A DNA stretch of 46,220 nucleotides, taken from positions 1 to 46,220 of the forward strand of contig JAKSMO010000015.1 of the NCBI GenBank assembly GCA_024400545.1, written 5' to 3'. This DNA is from Bacteroidales bacterium. Its GTDB lineage: Bacteria > Bacteroidota > Bacteroidia > Bacteroidales > P3. The first letter of the stretch is position 1, and every line of letters starts with the position of its first letter. Of the stretch, positions 1 to 8,474 are shown piece after piece. The notes under the pieces were generated by a model. It saw nothing but the letters and a program-made list of their open reading frames with translations. It was not told the origin of the DNA and did no database searches. The position numbers and the translations under genes were made by a program.

Positions 1-1
1 T

Positions 2-52
2 CGTAAGGGTAAGAAGAAAACTATCGCTAACAAGAAGAAAGCTACCAAGTAA
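2..52 (+). CDS. rpsM: 30S ribosomal protein S13, C-terminal fragment (gene runs off the left edge)
   Basis: Only the last 16 codons and the TAA stop are in the window. They read RKGKKKTIANKKKATK, the lysine-rich tail typical of S13, which contacts 16S rRNA in the head of the small subunit. Position directly before rpsK, rpsD, rpoA and rplQ matches the usual bacterial order and supports the call. A 105-nt gap separates it from rpsK; I see no terminator in that gap, so co-transcription is likely. Confidence 0.85.
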   Translation, partial: RKGKKKTIANKKKATK

Positions 53-157
53 AAATTAATGTGTAGCATCCAACTGCGGATTATATGAAATACTAGAGGT
101 ATTGAGACTGTCGAAGCTGTTGGAAAACAATGTAAAATCAAGCACAAACAAAAAATT

Positions 158-547
158 ATGGCAAAAACTTCTAAACCGACTAAAAAAAGAGTCGTAAAAG
201 TTGAACCTCTTGGAAGAGCATGCATCTTTGCTTCTTTCAACAACGTTATCATTTCGTTGACTAACAATGCCGGTCAAGTGATTTCTTGGTCGTCTGCAGG
301 AAAAATGGGCTTCCGCGGATCGAAGAAAAACACTCCGTACGCTGCACAGATGGCTGCGGAAGATTGCGGCAAAGTTGCTTATGATTTGGGCCTAAGAAAA
401 GTTAAGGTCTTTGTTAAGGGACCTGGTCAAGGACGTGAATCTGCAATTCGCGCAATCAATGGTTGTGGTATTGAGGTTATGGAGATCACCGACATCACTC
501 CTCTTCCCCACAATGGTTGCCGTCCCCCCAAACGTCGTCGCGTGTAA
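158..547 (+). CDS. rpsK: 30S ribosomal protein S11
   Basis: A 129-aa protein matching S11 over its full usual length. S11 sits on the platform of the small subunit and helps shape the mRNA exit region. Recognisable segments are the [13 protein letters not shown] stretch near residues 25-38, [14 protein letters not shown] in the middle, [13 protein letters not shown] near residues 87-99, and the arginine-rich end CRPPKRRRV. It lies between rpsM and rpsD, with 28 nt before rpsD, in the standard alpha-operon order. Confidence 0.97.
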   Translation: MAKTSKPTKKRVVKVEPLGRACIFASFNNVIISLTNNAGQVISWSSAGKMGFRGSKKNTPYAAQMAAEDCGKVAYDLGLRKVKVFVKGPGQGRESAIRAINGCGIEVMEITDITPLPHNGCRPPKRRRV

Positions 548-575
548 TTATTAACGAATTAAGACTTAAATTAAA

Positions 576-1181
576 ATGGCAAGATATACAGGTCCTAAAA
601 CCAAAATCGCAAGAAAGTTCCACGAACCCATTTACGGTCCCGACAAGAACTACGAAAAGAAACCTTACGCTCCGGGTATGCACGGCCAGAACCGCCGCCG
701 TGGTAAGACCTCGGAATATGGCATTCAGCTTCAGGAGAAGCAGAAAGCTAAATACACCTACGGTATCCTCGAACGTCAGTTCCGCAAACTCTATGCTGAA
801 GCCTCCCGTCGTGGTGGTATCACTGGTGAGGAACTCATGAAACTCATCGAGGCCCGTCTCGACAACGTCGTTTATCGTCTTGGCATCGGCCGCAGCCGTG
901 CTCAGGCTCGTCAGCTCGTGTCTCACTGCCACATCGCTGTCAACGGCAACGTTGTAAACGTTCCTTCTTATGAGGTGAAGATTGGTGATGTTATCTCCGT
1001 TCGCGAGCGTTCCAAATCTTTGGAAATCATCACCGACAATCTCGCTTCTCGCGCCAACAACTATGCTTGGCTCGAGTGGGATGGCTCCAGCCTTTCCGGT
1101 AAGTTCGTAAACTATCCCGAACGCGCCGAAATTCCTGAAAACATCAACGAGCAGCTCATCGTCGAACTCTATTCTAAGTAA
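576..1181 (+). CDS. rpsD: 30S ribosomal protein S4
   Basis: A 201-aa protein of normal S4 length. S4 is a primary 16S rRNA binder that starts assembly of the 5' domain; in many bacteria it also represses its own operon. The start [15 protein letters not shown], the [16 protein letters not shown] block, and the S4 RNA-binding region ([24 protein letters not shown], about residues 93-116) are clear. It lies between rpsK and rpoA. The 88-nt gap to rpoA holds competing hairpins, described separately. Confidence 0.97.
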   Translation: MARYTGPKTKIARKFHEPIYGPDKNYEKKPYAPGMHGQNRRRGKTSEYGIQLQEKQKAKYTYGILERQFRKLYAEASRRGGITGEELMKLIEARLDNVVYRLGIGRSRAQARQLVSHCHIAVNGNVVNVPSYEVKIGDVISVRERSKSLEIITDNLASRANNYAWLEWDGSSLSGKFVNYPERAEIPENINEQLIVELYSK

Positions 1182-1192
1182 TAGGGCTTAGT

Positions 1193-1245
1193 TACTGGTT
1201 TCTGGCCAAGGTCATCACTTCTAGAAACCAGAATCCAGAAACCAC
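1193..1245 (+). promoter_or_regulatory. Alternative hairpins in the rpsD-rpoA gap
   Basis: Bases 1195-1203 (CTGGTTTCT) pair perfectly with 1223-1231, while the overlapping bases 1197-1205 (GGTTTCTGG) pair perfectly with 1235-1243. The two 9-bp stems share the same left arm and cannot form together. There is no U-run, so this is not an ordinary terminator. It may tune the S4/alpha ratio, or it may simply be one of the inverted short repeats seen elsewhere in the window. Confidence 0.4.
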
Positions 1246-1269
1246 AATAACAATAAGAAAGGAATTAAA

Positions 1270-2262
1270 ATGGCAATATTATCTTTCCAGAAACCCGACA
1301 AAGTCGTCATGCTCGAAGCCGATGATTTCCGTGGCACTTTCGAGTTCCGTCCCTTGGAGCCCGGTTACGGTATCACCATTGGTAATGCATTGCGTCGTGT
1401 CCTTCTCTCTTCTCTCGAAGGCTTCGCAATTACCTCGGTTCGCATTGAAGGCGTTGATCATGAGTTCTCTTCTCTTCCTGGCGTAGTAGAGGATATGACC
1501 GACATCATCCTCAAGCTTAAGCAGATCCGTTTCCGCCGTCAGATTGAAGATTACGAGACTGAGAAAGTTGCATTCACCGTTGTTGGCCAGTCCGAATTCA
1601 AGGCCGGCGACCTCAACAACTTCCTCAATGGTTTCCAGGTGCTCAATCCCGAACTCGAGATCTGCCACATGGAGACTACTACCGAACTCAAGATTGAGAT
1701 TACCATCGAAAAGGGTCGTGGCTACGTTCCCGCCGATGAGAATAAAAAGCCGGGTGACGCTATCGGAGTTATCGCCATCGACTCTATTCATACGCCTATC
1801 AAGAAAGTTCAGTACGAAGTTTCCGACTATCGTGTTGAGCAGCGTACTGACTATGAGAAGCTGACGTTTGACATCCAGACTGATGGCTCTATTCATCCGA
1901 AAGAGGCCCTGAAAGAGGCTGCCACCATCCTCATCCAGCATTTCATGCTCTTCAGCGACGAGCGCATCACTCTCGAAGCCGAGCCCAAGCCTGTACAGGA
2001 AGAGTTCGACGAGAGCACCATGCACATCCGTCAGCTCCTCAAGACCAAGTTGGTCGATATGGACCTCTCCGTCCGTGCGCTCAACTGCCTTAAGGCTGCT
2101 GAAGTTGAAACCCTGGGCGAACTGGTAGCTTTCAACAGAGGTGACTTGTTAAAGTTCCGCAACTTTGGTAAAAAATCCTTAACCGAGCTCGAAAATTTGG
2201 TTGCCTCCAAGAACCTTGAATTCGGTATGAATATCACTAAGTATAAATTAGATAAAGAATAA
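1270..2262 (+). CDS. rpoA: DNA-directed RNA polymerase subunit alpha
   Basis: A 330-aa alpha subunit. Alpha dimerises to nucleate assembly of RNA polymerase, and its C-terminal domain contacts upstream DNA and regulators. The N-terminal domain has the hallmark block [24 protein letters not shown] (about residues 29-52) and the following [17 protein letters not shown]. The C-terminal domain shows the helix-hairpin-helix block ([19 protein letters not shown], then [12 protein letters not shown]) near residues 269-308. An A-rich purine leader (AATAAGAAAGGAATTAAA) precedes the ATG. rplQ follows after 6 nt, so the two are tightly coupled. Confidence 0.98.
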   Translation: MAILSFQKPDKVVMLEADDFRGTFEFRPLEPGYGITIGNALRRVLLSSLEGFAITSVRIEGVDHEFSSLPGVVEDMTDIILKLKQIRFRRQIEDYETEKVAFTVVGQSEFKAGDLNNFLNGFQVLNPELEICHMETTTELKIEITIEKGRGYVPADENKKPGDAIGVIAIDSIHTPIKKVQYEVSDYRVEQRTDYEKLTFDIQTDGSIHPKEALKEAATILIQHFMLFSDERITLEAEPKPVQEEFDESTMHIRQLLKTKLVDMDLSVRALNCLKAAEVETLGELVAFNRGDLLKFRNFGKKSLTELENLVASKNLEFGMNITKYKLDKE

Positions 2263-2268
2263 TAAGAA

Positions 2269-2739
2269 ATGAGACACGGTTGTAAAATAAATCATCTGTC
2301 AAGAACCCACGCACATCGCGTCGCTATGCTTTCCAACATGGCCACCTCTCTCATCATGGAGAAGAGAATTGAGACCACCTTGGCAAAAGCTAAAGCGCTC
2401 AGAGTATATGTCGAGCCCATCATCAATCGCTCGAAAGTGGACAGCACCAATAATCGTCGTGTTGTCTTCAGTTACCTCCACAGCAAGGAAGCCGTCAACG
2501 AACTTTTCCGCGAAGTTTCTCAGAAGGTTGCTAACCGCCCCGGTGGTTACACCCGCATCCTGAAGACCGGCATCCGTCATGGCGACAACTCCGCTATGGC
2601 TATCATCGAACTCGTTGACTACAACGAGAACATGCTGAAGGCTGGTACCGAAAAGAAAGCCAAGTCCACTCGTCGTAGCCGCTCCAAAAAAGCTGAAGCT
2701 CCCGCAGTAGCTACCGAAGAGGCTCCCAAGGCTGAATAA
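2269..2739 (+). CDS. rplQ: 50S ribosomal protein L17
   Basis: A 156-aa L17, longer than the roughly 120-aa core. The start [21 protein letters not shown] and the block [23 protein letters not shown] are diagnostic. L17 sits near the peptide exit tunnel of the large subunit. Residues from about 127 on form a low-complexity Lys/Ala/Glu tail ([20 protein letters not shown]...), an extension common in Bacteroidota L17. It is the last gene of the operon and is followed by a strong hairpin. Confidence 0.97.
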   Translation: MRHGCKINHLSRTHAHRVAMLSNMATSLIMEKRIETTLAKAKALRVYVEPIINRSKVDSTNNRRVVFSYLHSKEAVNELFREVSQKVANRPGGYTRILKTGIRHGDNSAMAIIELVDYNENMLKAGTEKKAKSTRRSRSKKAEAPAVATEEAPKAE

Positions 2740-2757
2740 TCTTTGAGGACTTACATA

Positions 2758-2796
2758 AAAAGGAATGCGGGAATAAAAATTCTCAGCATTCCTTTT
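2758..2796 (+). terminator. Terminator after rplQ
   Basis: A perfect 11-bp stem (AAAAGGAATGC at 2758-2768 with GCATTCCTTTT at 2786-2796). The 17-nt loop can form a small inner hairpin (GAAT/ATTC around AAAA). The right arm ends in TTTT, as expected for an intrinsic terminator of the rpsM-rplQ operon. Confidence 0.8.
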
Positions 2797-2823
2797 ACTA
2801 TGTTAAATAGTAAACCATATTAA

Positions 2824-4146
<1,323 letters not shown>

Positions 4147-4168
4147 CATTCCTTTTTGAATAATGTAT

Positions 4169-4198
4169 AAAGGGCATTCCGCATGGAATGCCCTTTTT
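4169..4198 (+). terminator. Terminator after eno
   Basis: A perfect 12-bp stem (AAAGGGCATTCC at 4169-4180, GGAATGCCCTTT at 4185-4196) closed by a GCAT tetraloop and followed by more T residues. Confidence 0.9.
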
Positions 4199-4245
4199 GT
4201 ATGATGGCAAGCTATTCATAGGGGCTTGCCTGCTTGTTTGATAAT

Positions 4246-6732
4246 CTAATTTGTCTCTTCTTTAGCGGACTCCTTTCTGATAAAATCGTAAAAGTTTTTC
4301 CTTGTCAGAGTCACGCCTTTTGCAGCATTTTGGTTAATGCCGTAATTAAAGGGTTTGTCTAATTGTTTGTATTCTTCTATTTCCAATACTATGCGGAACG
4401 GTTTGTCATAGCCATCATAGGTGTCGGTTTTGCCTTTGGCCAAGTTTTTCTTTTGCGTGACTTTCAGCACTGTTGACATATCTGCCACCTTCGCCTCTTT
4501 CACCTTATAGTAGCCAGCCACTAAATGATCATTTACTGGGGCCAAATATTTCACCTTCTTAAAGTCAATGCCGGCCAACACTGTTGCGTATCCCGATACA
4601 AACTTTGTAGCTGTACCAGCCAATATTTCGTCGGCAATGTTCACGTGAGTGTCAATAGATGATAGCAAGTATTGTCCGCTGCTGGATGCCTCATCGGCAT
4701 AAACCAAACCTCTTTGCGGTACACTCTCGCCCACATGGGCAAACGTGCTTTCTTTCTTCAGCAGCACTTCTTCTAGGTGTTCCCACAGTTGCGGGCACTC
4801 CACATCTCGCCCTTGTTCGTCATATCCGCCATCCTTAGGTAGCAATGGCAGTGCGCCGATATTCACCTTCTCAATACTCTTATAAAAATAGCGGTCTTTG
4901 ATATGTTTGTCGTCACCTCTACCAGGGAATAGAATATAACCGCCGATAATCTCCTTGCTCTCGGGACGGTCCTCCTTATTCATGCCATAATAAATAGCAT
5001 CGCGGTAGCGGTGCATCTGGTTGATGGCATCGCTAGGCGGATAGTCTGCACCTTGCAACTTATCATTCTCAGCCAACCCCATATTCTCTTCATCCACGAT
5101 GGCGTTCATCTCCTCAACATCTTGTTCTTCCAATTCATTGTCCAGTTTCTTATCACTCCACACCCTGTATTTGGCGTCATACAGATAAGTCAACATGATG
5201 TCAGCTTGATGTATATTCATCACAATATCGGGTCTTTGTTCGGTGGTCAGCGTGTGAATCTTGAAATCATCAGGATTTTTACGGTTGAATACATGCTGGT
5301 AATGCAGTGTCACCACATCGCCCTTATGCCGCAGCAAATCATCCTTGTGGGCAAAACTCTCAGGCACATCCACCTCATTCGGGTTGGGATAGCGGAACTT
5401 TACGTGGTAGTCATCCTTATTCTTCTTATCGTAATGAATCAGTGGGCCGTTAGGCTCTGCAATCAGGTTGCCATAATCCGAGTCTGGTTTCTCGGGGTCG
5501 AAGCCTAAAAGATTGCGAACCATTCGTTTCATCTTGATGAAACACCACAGCTCATATATTTCCCATATCTGCAATGTGCCGATATTCGACAGGCCGTTGA
5601 AGAAATCGATGCCTCTCTTCAGTTTTAGCCACGACTTATACACCTGCTGATATCCCATTCCATTCTGCAATACCAGGCTCTCGTGGGTCAGTCCCTCAAA
5701 TCTTCCCACGTTCTTGAAGAATGGATGTTTCTGCAACCGCTGTATCTTGTGCTGATAGCCTTGCCATTCGGTTCGGTAAGTTTCCGACACATCCTTATTG
5801 CCATTCAGCAGTTTGTCAAACACTTCTGCCAGCTTTCCTCCGATGCTCTCCAGCGTATATTTCACAAAGCGGTTCTCCATAGTGTCCACCGTGTTGTCGT
5901 ATTCCTTGTGGCCGAAATAGTGGCTTTCGGCCTCGCCGCGATATTTGGCTTCCATATATTCCTCCTCCATGGCCGCGGTCCAATGACTTATGCGGTCGGC
6001 TTTGGAATATAGCATCTTGGTCTTCACCTTCGAGAATGGCGATTTGATGACATAGTCCACATATTTCAGATAGGTCTTTGCCACCTGTTGGAAAATCTGC
6101 ATCCAGATTTCCAGTCCCTTCTCCTTGCCTCGGTCAACCTGTTGGAAAGTCGTTGATAGATAGTCAAACACCAGCCCTTCGAACTCTTGGTTCACATCTC
6201 GCAATATGCGCTGATAGTCGTGCTTGGTGTCCAGTTTGGGCGACACCACATCAAAGGCCACAAAAGCACGCTTCTCCCTTCCGTCCTTCTTGTAGCAGAA
6301 CTCCAGTCTGAAAAACCCTGGCTTGTTCACAAAGTCCATTGTTCCTTCCAGGCTCATTTCGCTGGGGTCAGCCTCATGGTCGGGGAAGAAAGCGCGTTCC
6401 ACCTCCTTGTTGATATGGATTATCTTGGGGGAGGAAGAAGGGTCAACTCCATGAAACTTGATTTTGATGTTGTACTTGTTGGTCTCAAACACCACGGGGC
6501 GGTGCAACCTGCTGGCATCCAACTTCTCGGTCGAATCGAGCAGATAGATGTCGCTTTCGCTGCCTTCGTAGTGGCAATAAGCCTCTGGGTCGCTACCATC
6601 TTCCACCATTTGGTTGCGATAACGTATGCGGCCTTTGAAGTTTTTCCAAGCATAGTCAATACTGTCGGTCCTCACCAACACCTCATAGTCGCCACTGCGA
6701 CTCACATATTTCAACACCAACAGCTGATTCAT
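4246..6732 (-). CDS. DUF2357/McrC-like PD-(D/E)XK restriction nuclease
   Basis: An 828-aa protein, last gene of the cassette that begins at 10448. The central region (about residues 200-400, ending in the helix IWEIYELWCFIKMKRMV) resembles the DUF2357/DUF524 proteins that replace McrC in McrBC-like restriction systems. The nuclease motif is clear: RPDIVM (P501-D502) followed by LYDAKYRV (D519-x-K521), a standard PD-(D/E)XK pair, and then the QMHRYRDAIYYG helix at about 572-583 that usually follows it. By family analogy it would cut foreign, probably modified, DNA once loaded by the McrB-like motor. Residues from about 690 on look like an additional C-terminal domain that I cannot assign; its LVAGYYKVKEA stretch recalls modified-base readers, but this is a guess. 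The start is 5 nt after the preceding stop. Confidence 0.8.
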   Translation of the reverse strand: MNQLLVLKYVSRSGDYEVLVRTDSIDYAWKNFKGRIRYRNQMVEDGSDPEAYCHYEGSESDIYLLDSTEKLDASRLHRPVVFETNKYNIKIKFHGVDPSSSPKIIHINKEVERAFFPDHEADPSEMSLEGTMDFVNKPGFFRLEFCYKKDGREKRAFVAFDVVSPKLDTKHDYQRILRDVNQEFEGLVFDYLSTTFQQVDRGKEKGLEIWMQIFQQVAKTYLKYVDYVIKSPFSKVKTKMLYSKADRISHWTAAMEEEYMEAKYRGEAESHYFGHKEYDNTVDTMENRFVKYTLESIGGKLAEVFDKLLNGNKDVSETYRTEWQGYQHKIQRLQKHPFFKNVGRFEGLTHESLVLQNGMGYQQVYKSWLKLKRGIDFFNGLSNIGTLQIWEIYELWCFIKMKRMVRNLLGFDPEKPDSDYGNLIAEPNGPLIHYDKKNKDDYHVKFRYPNPNEVDVPESFAHKDDLLRHKGDVVTLHYQHVFNRKNPDDFKIHTLTTEQRPDIVMNIHQADIMLTYLYDAKYRVWSDKKLDNELEEQDVEEMNAIVDEENMGLAENDKLQGADYPPSDAINQMHRYRDAIYYGMNKEDRPESKEIIGGYILFPGRGDDKHIKDRYFYKSIEKVNIGALPLLPKDGGYDEQGRDVECPQLWEHLEEVLLKKESTFAHVGESVPQRGLVYADEASSSGQYLLSSIDTHVNIADEILAGTATKFVSGYATVLAGIDFKKVKYLAPVNDHLVAGYYKVKEAKVADMSTVLKVTQKKNLAKGKTDTYDGYDKPFRIVLEIEEYKQLDKPFNYGINQNAAKGVTLTRKNFYDFIRKESAKEETN

Positions 6733-6737
6733 TCTGC

Positions 6738-7229
6738 TTATTCTAATATTAAGATTTTCTTTGGAAATGCAATCCCATTTGAGGCCAGTAATCTCCGGAT
6801 AGAGGCGTTAGGTAGAAAATGCACTCCATTGGTTGCAACCCAGATAAAAGCAGGGTTGCTTTTGGGCAAAGTGTCAATATTGGGTTTGGGTGCGGATGAT
6901 TTCAACCATTCTCCCAAGGCACGACGTTTTTTAATAATAGTATTAATTTCACTAGTTTCTGCTTTGTGGACTTCAACAAAATAACACAAACTGTCATAAC
7001 CTATGGCATAGTCCCATCTAAAATCTTTTTCGTATTTCTTCTTCAAGCAAGCATCAAGGTCCACGCTTCCCTCAATCTTTCTGGGATATTTTGCGCTGAT
7101 AAGCTTAGTATGTTCTCGTTTAATGGCTTGTAGCCCCTCTTTATATCCGGTCGCCACATCGGCTGTACGAAGAACAGCCTCCTTAAATGTTAGTTTTGTT
7201 TGTGTTTTGCCTAATGTGCTCAGCCCCAT
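6738..7229 (-). CDS. Small protein of unknown family with nuclease-like residues, partner of the upstream ATPase
   Basis: A 163-aa protein that I cannot place in a named family. After a helical N-terminus (about residues 1-50) comes FRWDYAIGYDSLCYFVEVHKAETSE (about 71-95), a predicted beta-hairpin carrying Asp, Glu, His and Lys in an order that recalls a degenerate PD-(D/E)XK core (D...ExxK). A helix (KKRRALGEWLKS) and a further strand (AFIWVAT) follow. The ATG lies 3 nt after the stop of the ATPase gene, with a purine-rich stretch (GGGGGAATGAGAA) inside the end of that gene, so translation is probably coupled and the two proteins probably work together. Nuclease activity is inference only. 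Confidence 0.6.
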   Translation of the reverse strand: MGLSTLGKTQTKLTFKEAVLRTADVATGYKEGLQAIKREHTKLISAKYPRKIEGSVDLDACLKKKYEKDFRWDYAIGYDSLCYFVEVHKAETSEINTIIKKRRALGEWLKSSAPKPNIDTLPKSNPAFIWVATNGVHFLPNASIRRLLASNGIAFPKKILILE

Positions 7230-7232
7230 TTC

Positions 7233-8414
7233 TCATTCCCCCTCAGCGCAATAATCAATATCGTCATCTTCATAAAATTGCGACACCACATTGCCTGCCT
7301 CTGTGGCAAACGTGGTCAGCCCTCCCCACTCACTAATGTCAGTATCCAGGCTGTCAGGCTCCAACGATGAAATGTCTTTTGATATCACACCACCATTTTC
7401 GCGTGAGAAGTAATATGTCTTAATCGTCTTATTGAAAATACCGCGTAGCCATGCCGCATTATCTTCTGAGCGATCAAACAGCCTCATTAATCCCAATTCT
7501 TTATTGAGCCGACACGATTCTTTGATATAGTTGAATGCCCAGGCAAATTCAAGTGGAATTGACGAATGGGTACTTATCACAACCTTATATCCCGATTGAA
7601 TCAGCTCCAATATTTGCATCAATATTGCTTTAATGGCTTGTGGGTGAAGTCCCATCTCAGGCTCTTCAAGAATCACATATTCGTATTCTTCTTTTTTGAT
7701 TACCTTTGTTGGTGGACCTGATAAGCAGTAAAAACCCATCAGTAGAGGCATGAATTCTTTCTGCCCAGCACTCCATGTCATAAATGGCATGTCTAAGCCA
7801 TCAATTTTCAGCTTCATTTTTCTTTGAATGGATTGGGTGTCCATCACCACCTGCGCTCCATGGAAGATGGTTTTATCGAATGATTGTCGTTGAAATTTTT
7901 TCAGTCTAGTGCTAATTGGAAATAATACATCATTACCATATCCAAAGCCATTTGCCATGAACAATCTCACGGTTTCGCTAAACTGTCGTAGAACATAAGG
8001 ACATGATGGGTCGTACTCGGTGAAAGATCGCGGTCTTCCTTCCGACATACTTAATATTCTTTGGGCAGGTATATAAAAGATTTTTTCTTTTATTTCATTG
8101 TTGAGATTTTCAATGGGCGTTACTTTGGGATATTTCCGTTCGCCGTCAATGGTGATACGTGAATTATCTTTCCACAGTTCCGAAAGCCCTTCCCCGAAAT
8201 AAATATCCAAGAGGTTCTTTTGGTTTTTTCTATTGAGAATATAATTGAATTTTAGGAGATTATGCACTATGGCGTCCTTATCCTCCATTAGCTTTGCCAG
8301 CTCTAAGAAAAGGCTTTTCCCTGATGCTTGGGCACCGACCAATATGGTCAGGTCTCCAAACTCAACATCAACATGTCTGATTGGGCCAAAGTTATCTACT
8401 ACAATATTTTTCAT
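7233..8414 (-). CDS. RecF/OLD-like AAA (ABC-type) ATPase, 393 aa
   Basis: An ABC-type ATPase of the SMC/RecF/OLD group without a coiled-coil insertion. Walker A is GAQASGKS (residues 27-34), the signature loop is WSAGQKE (214-220), Walker B is VILEEPEMGLHP (247-258), and the switch histidine lies in STHS (281-284). Such single-headed ATPases act as sensors or motors in defence systems such as Gabija, Septu, PARIS and OLD, always paired with an effector. Here the likely effector is the adjacent 163-aa protein. No TOPRIM or HNH domain is visible in the C-terminal 100 residues. It sits 60 nt downstream of the McrB-like gene. Confidence 0.85.
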   Translation of the reverse strand: MKNIVVDNFGPIRHVDVEFGDLTILVGAQASGKSLFLELAKLMEDKDAIVHNLLKFNYILNRKNQKNLLDIYFGEGLSELWKDNSRITIDGERKYPKVTPIENLNNEIKEKIFYIPAQRILSMSEGRPRSFTEYDPSCPYVLRQFSETVRLFMANGFGYGNDVLFPISTRLKKFQRQSFDKTIFHGAQVVMDTQSIQRKMKLKIDGLDMPFMTWSAGQKEFMPLLMGFYCLSGPPTKVIKKEEYEYVILEEPEMGLHPQAIKAILMQILELIQSGYKVVISTHSSIPLEFAWAFNYIKESCRLNKELGLMRLFDRSEDNAAWLRGIFNKTIKTYYFSRENGGVISKDISSLEPDSLDTDISEWGGLTTFATEAGNVVSQFYEDDDIDYCAEGE

Positions 8415-8474
8415 GTCTCAGATATTTTGCTATTACTAACGTGGCATTGCTGCATTTATTGCCCACACTCTCCT

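Noticed and set aside
1279-2025. A 248-codon antisense frame within rpoA
   Set aside because: It is a shadow of a highly biased essential gene, with no promoter or domain.
7233-8414. Calling the 393-aa ATPase GajA or an OLD nuclease
   Set aside because: The protein ends about 100 residues after the H-loop, with no room for and no sign of the TOPRIM domain.
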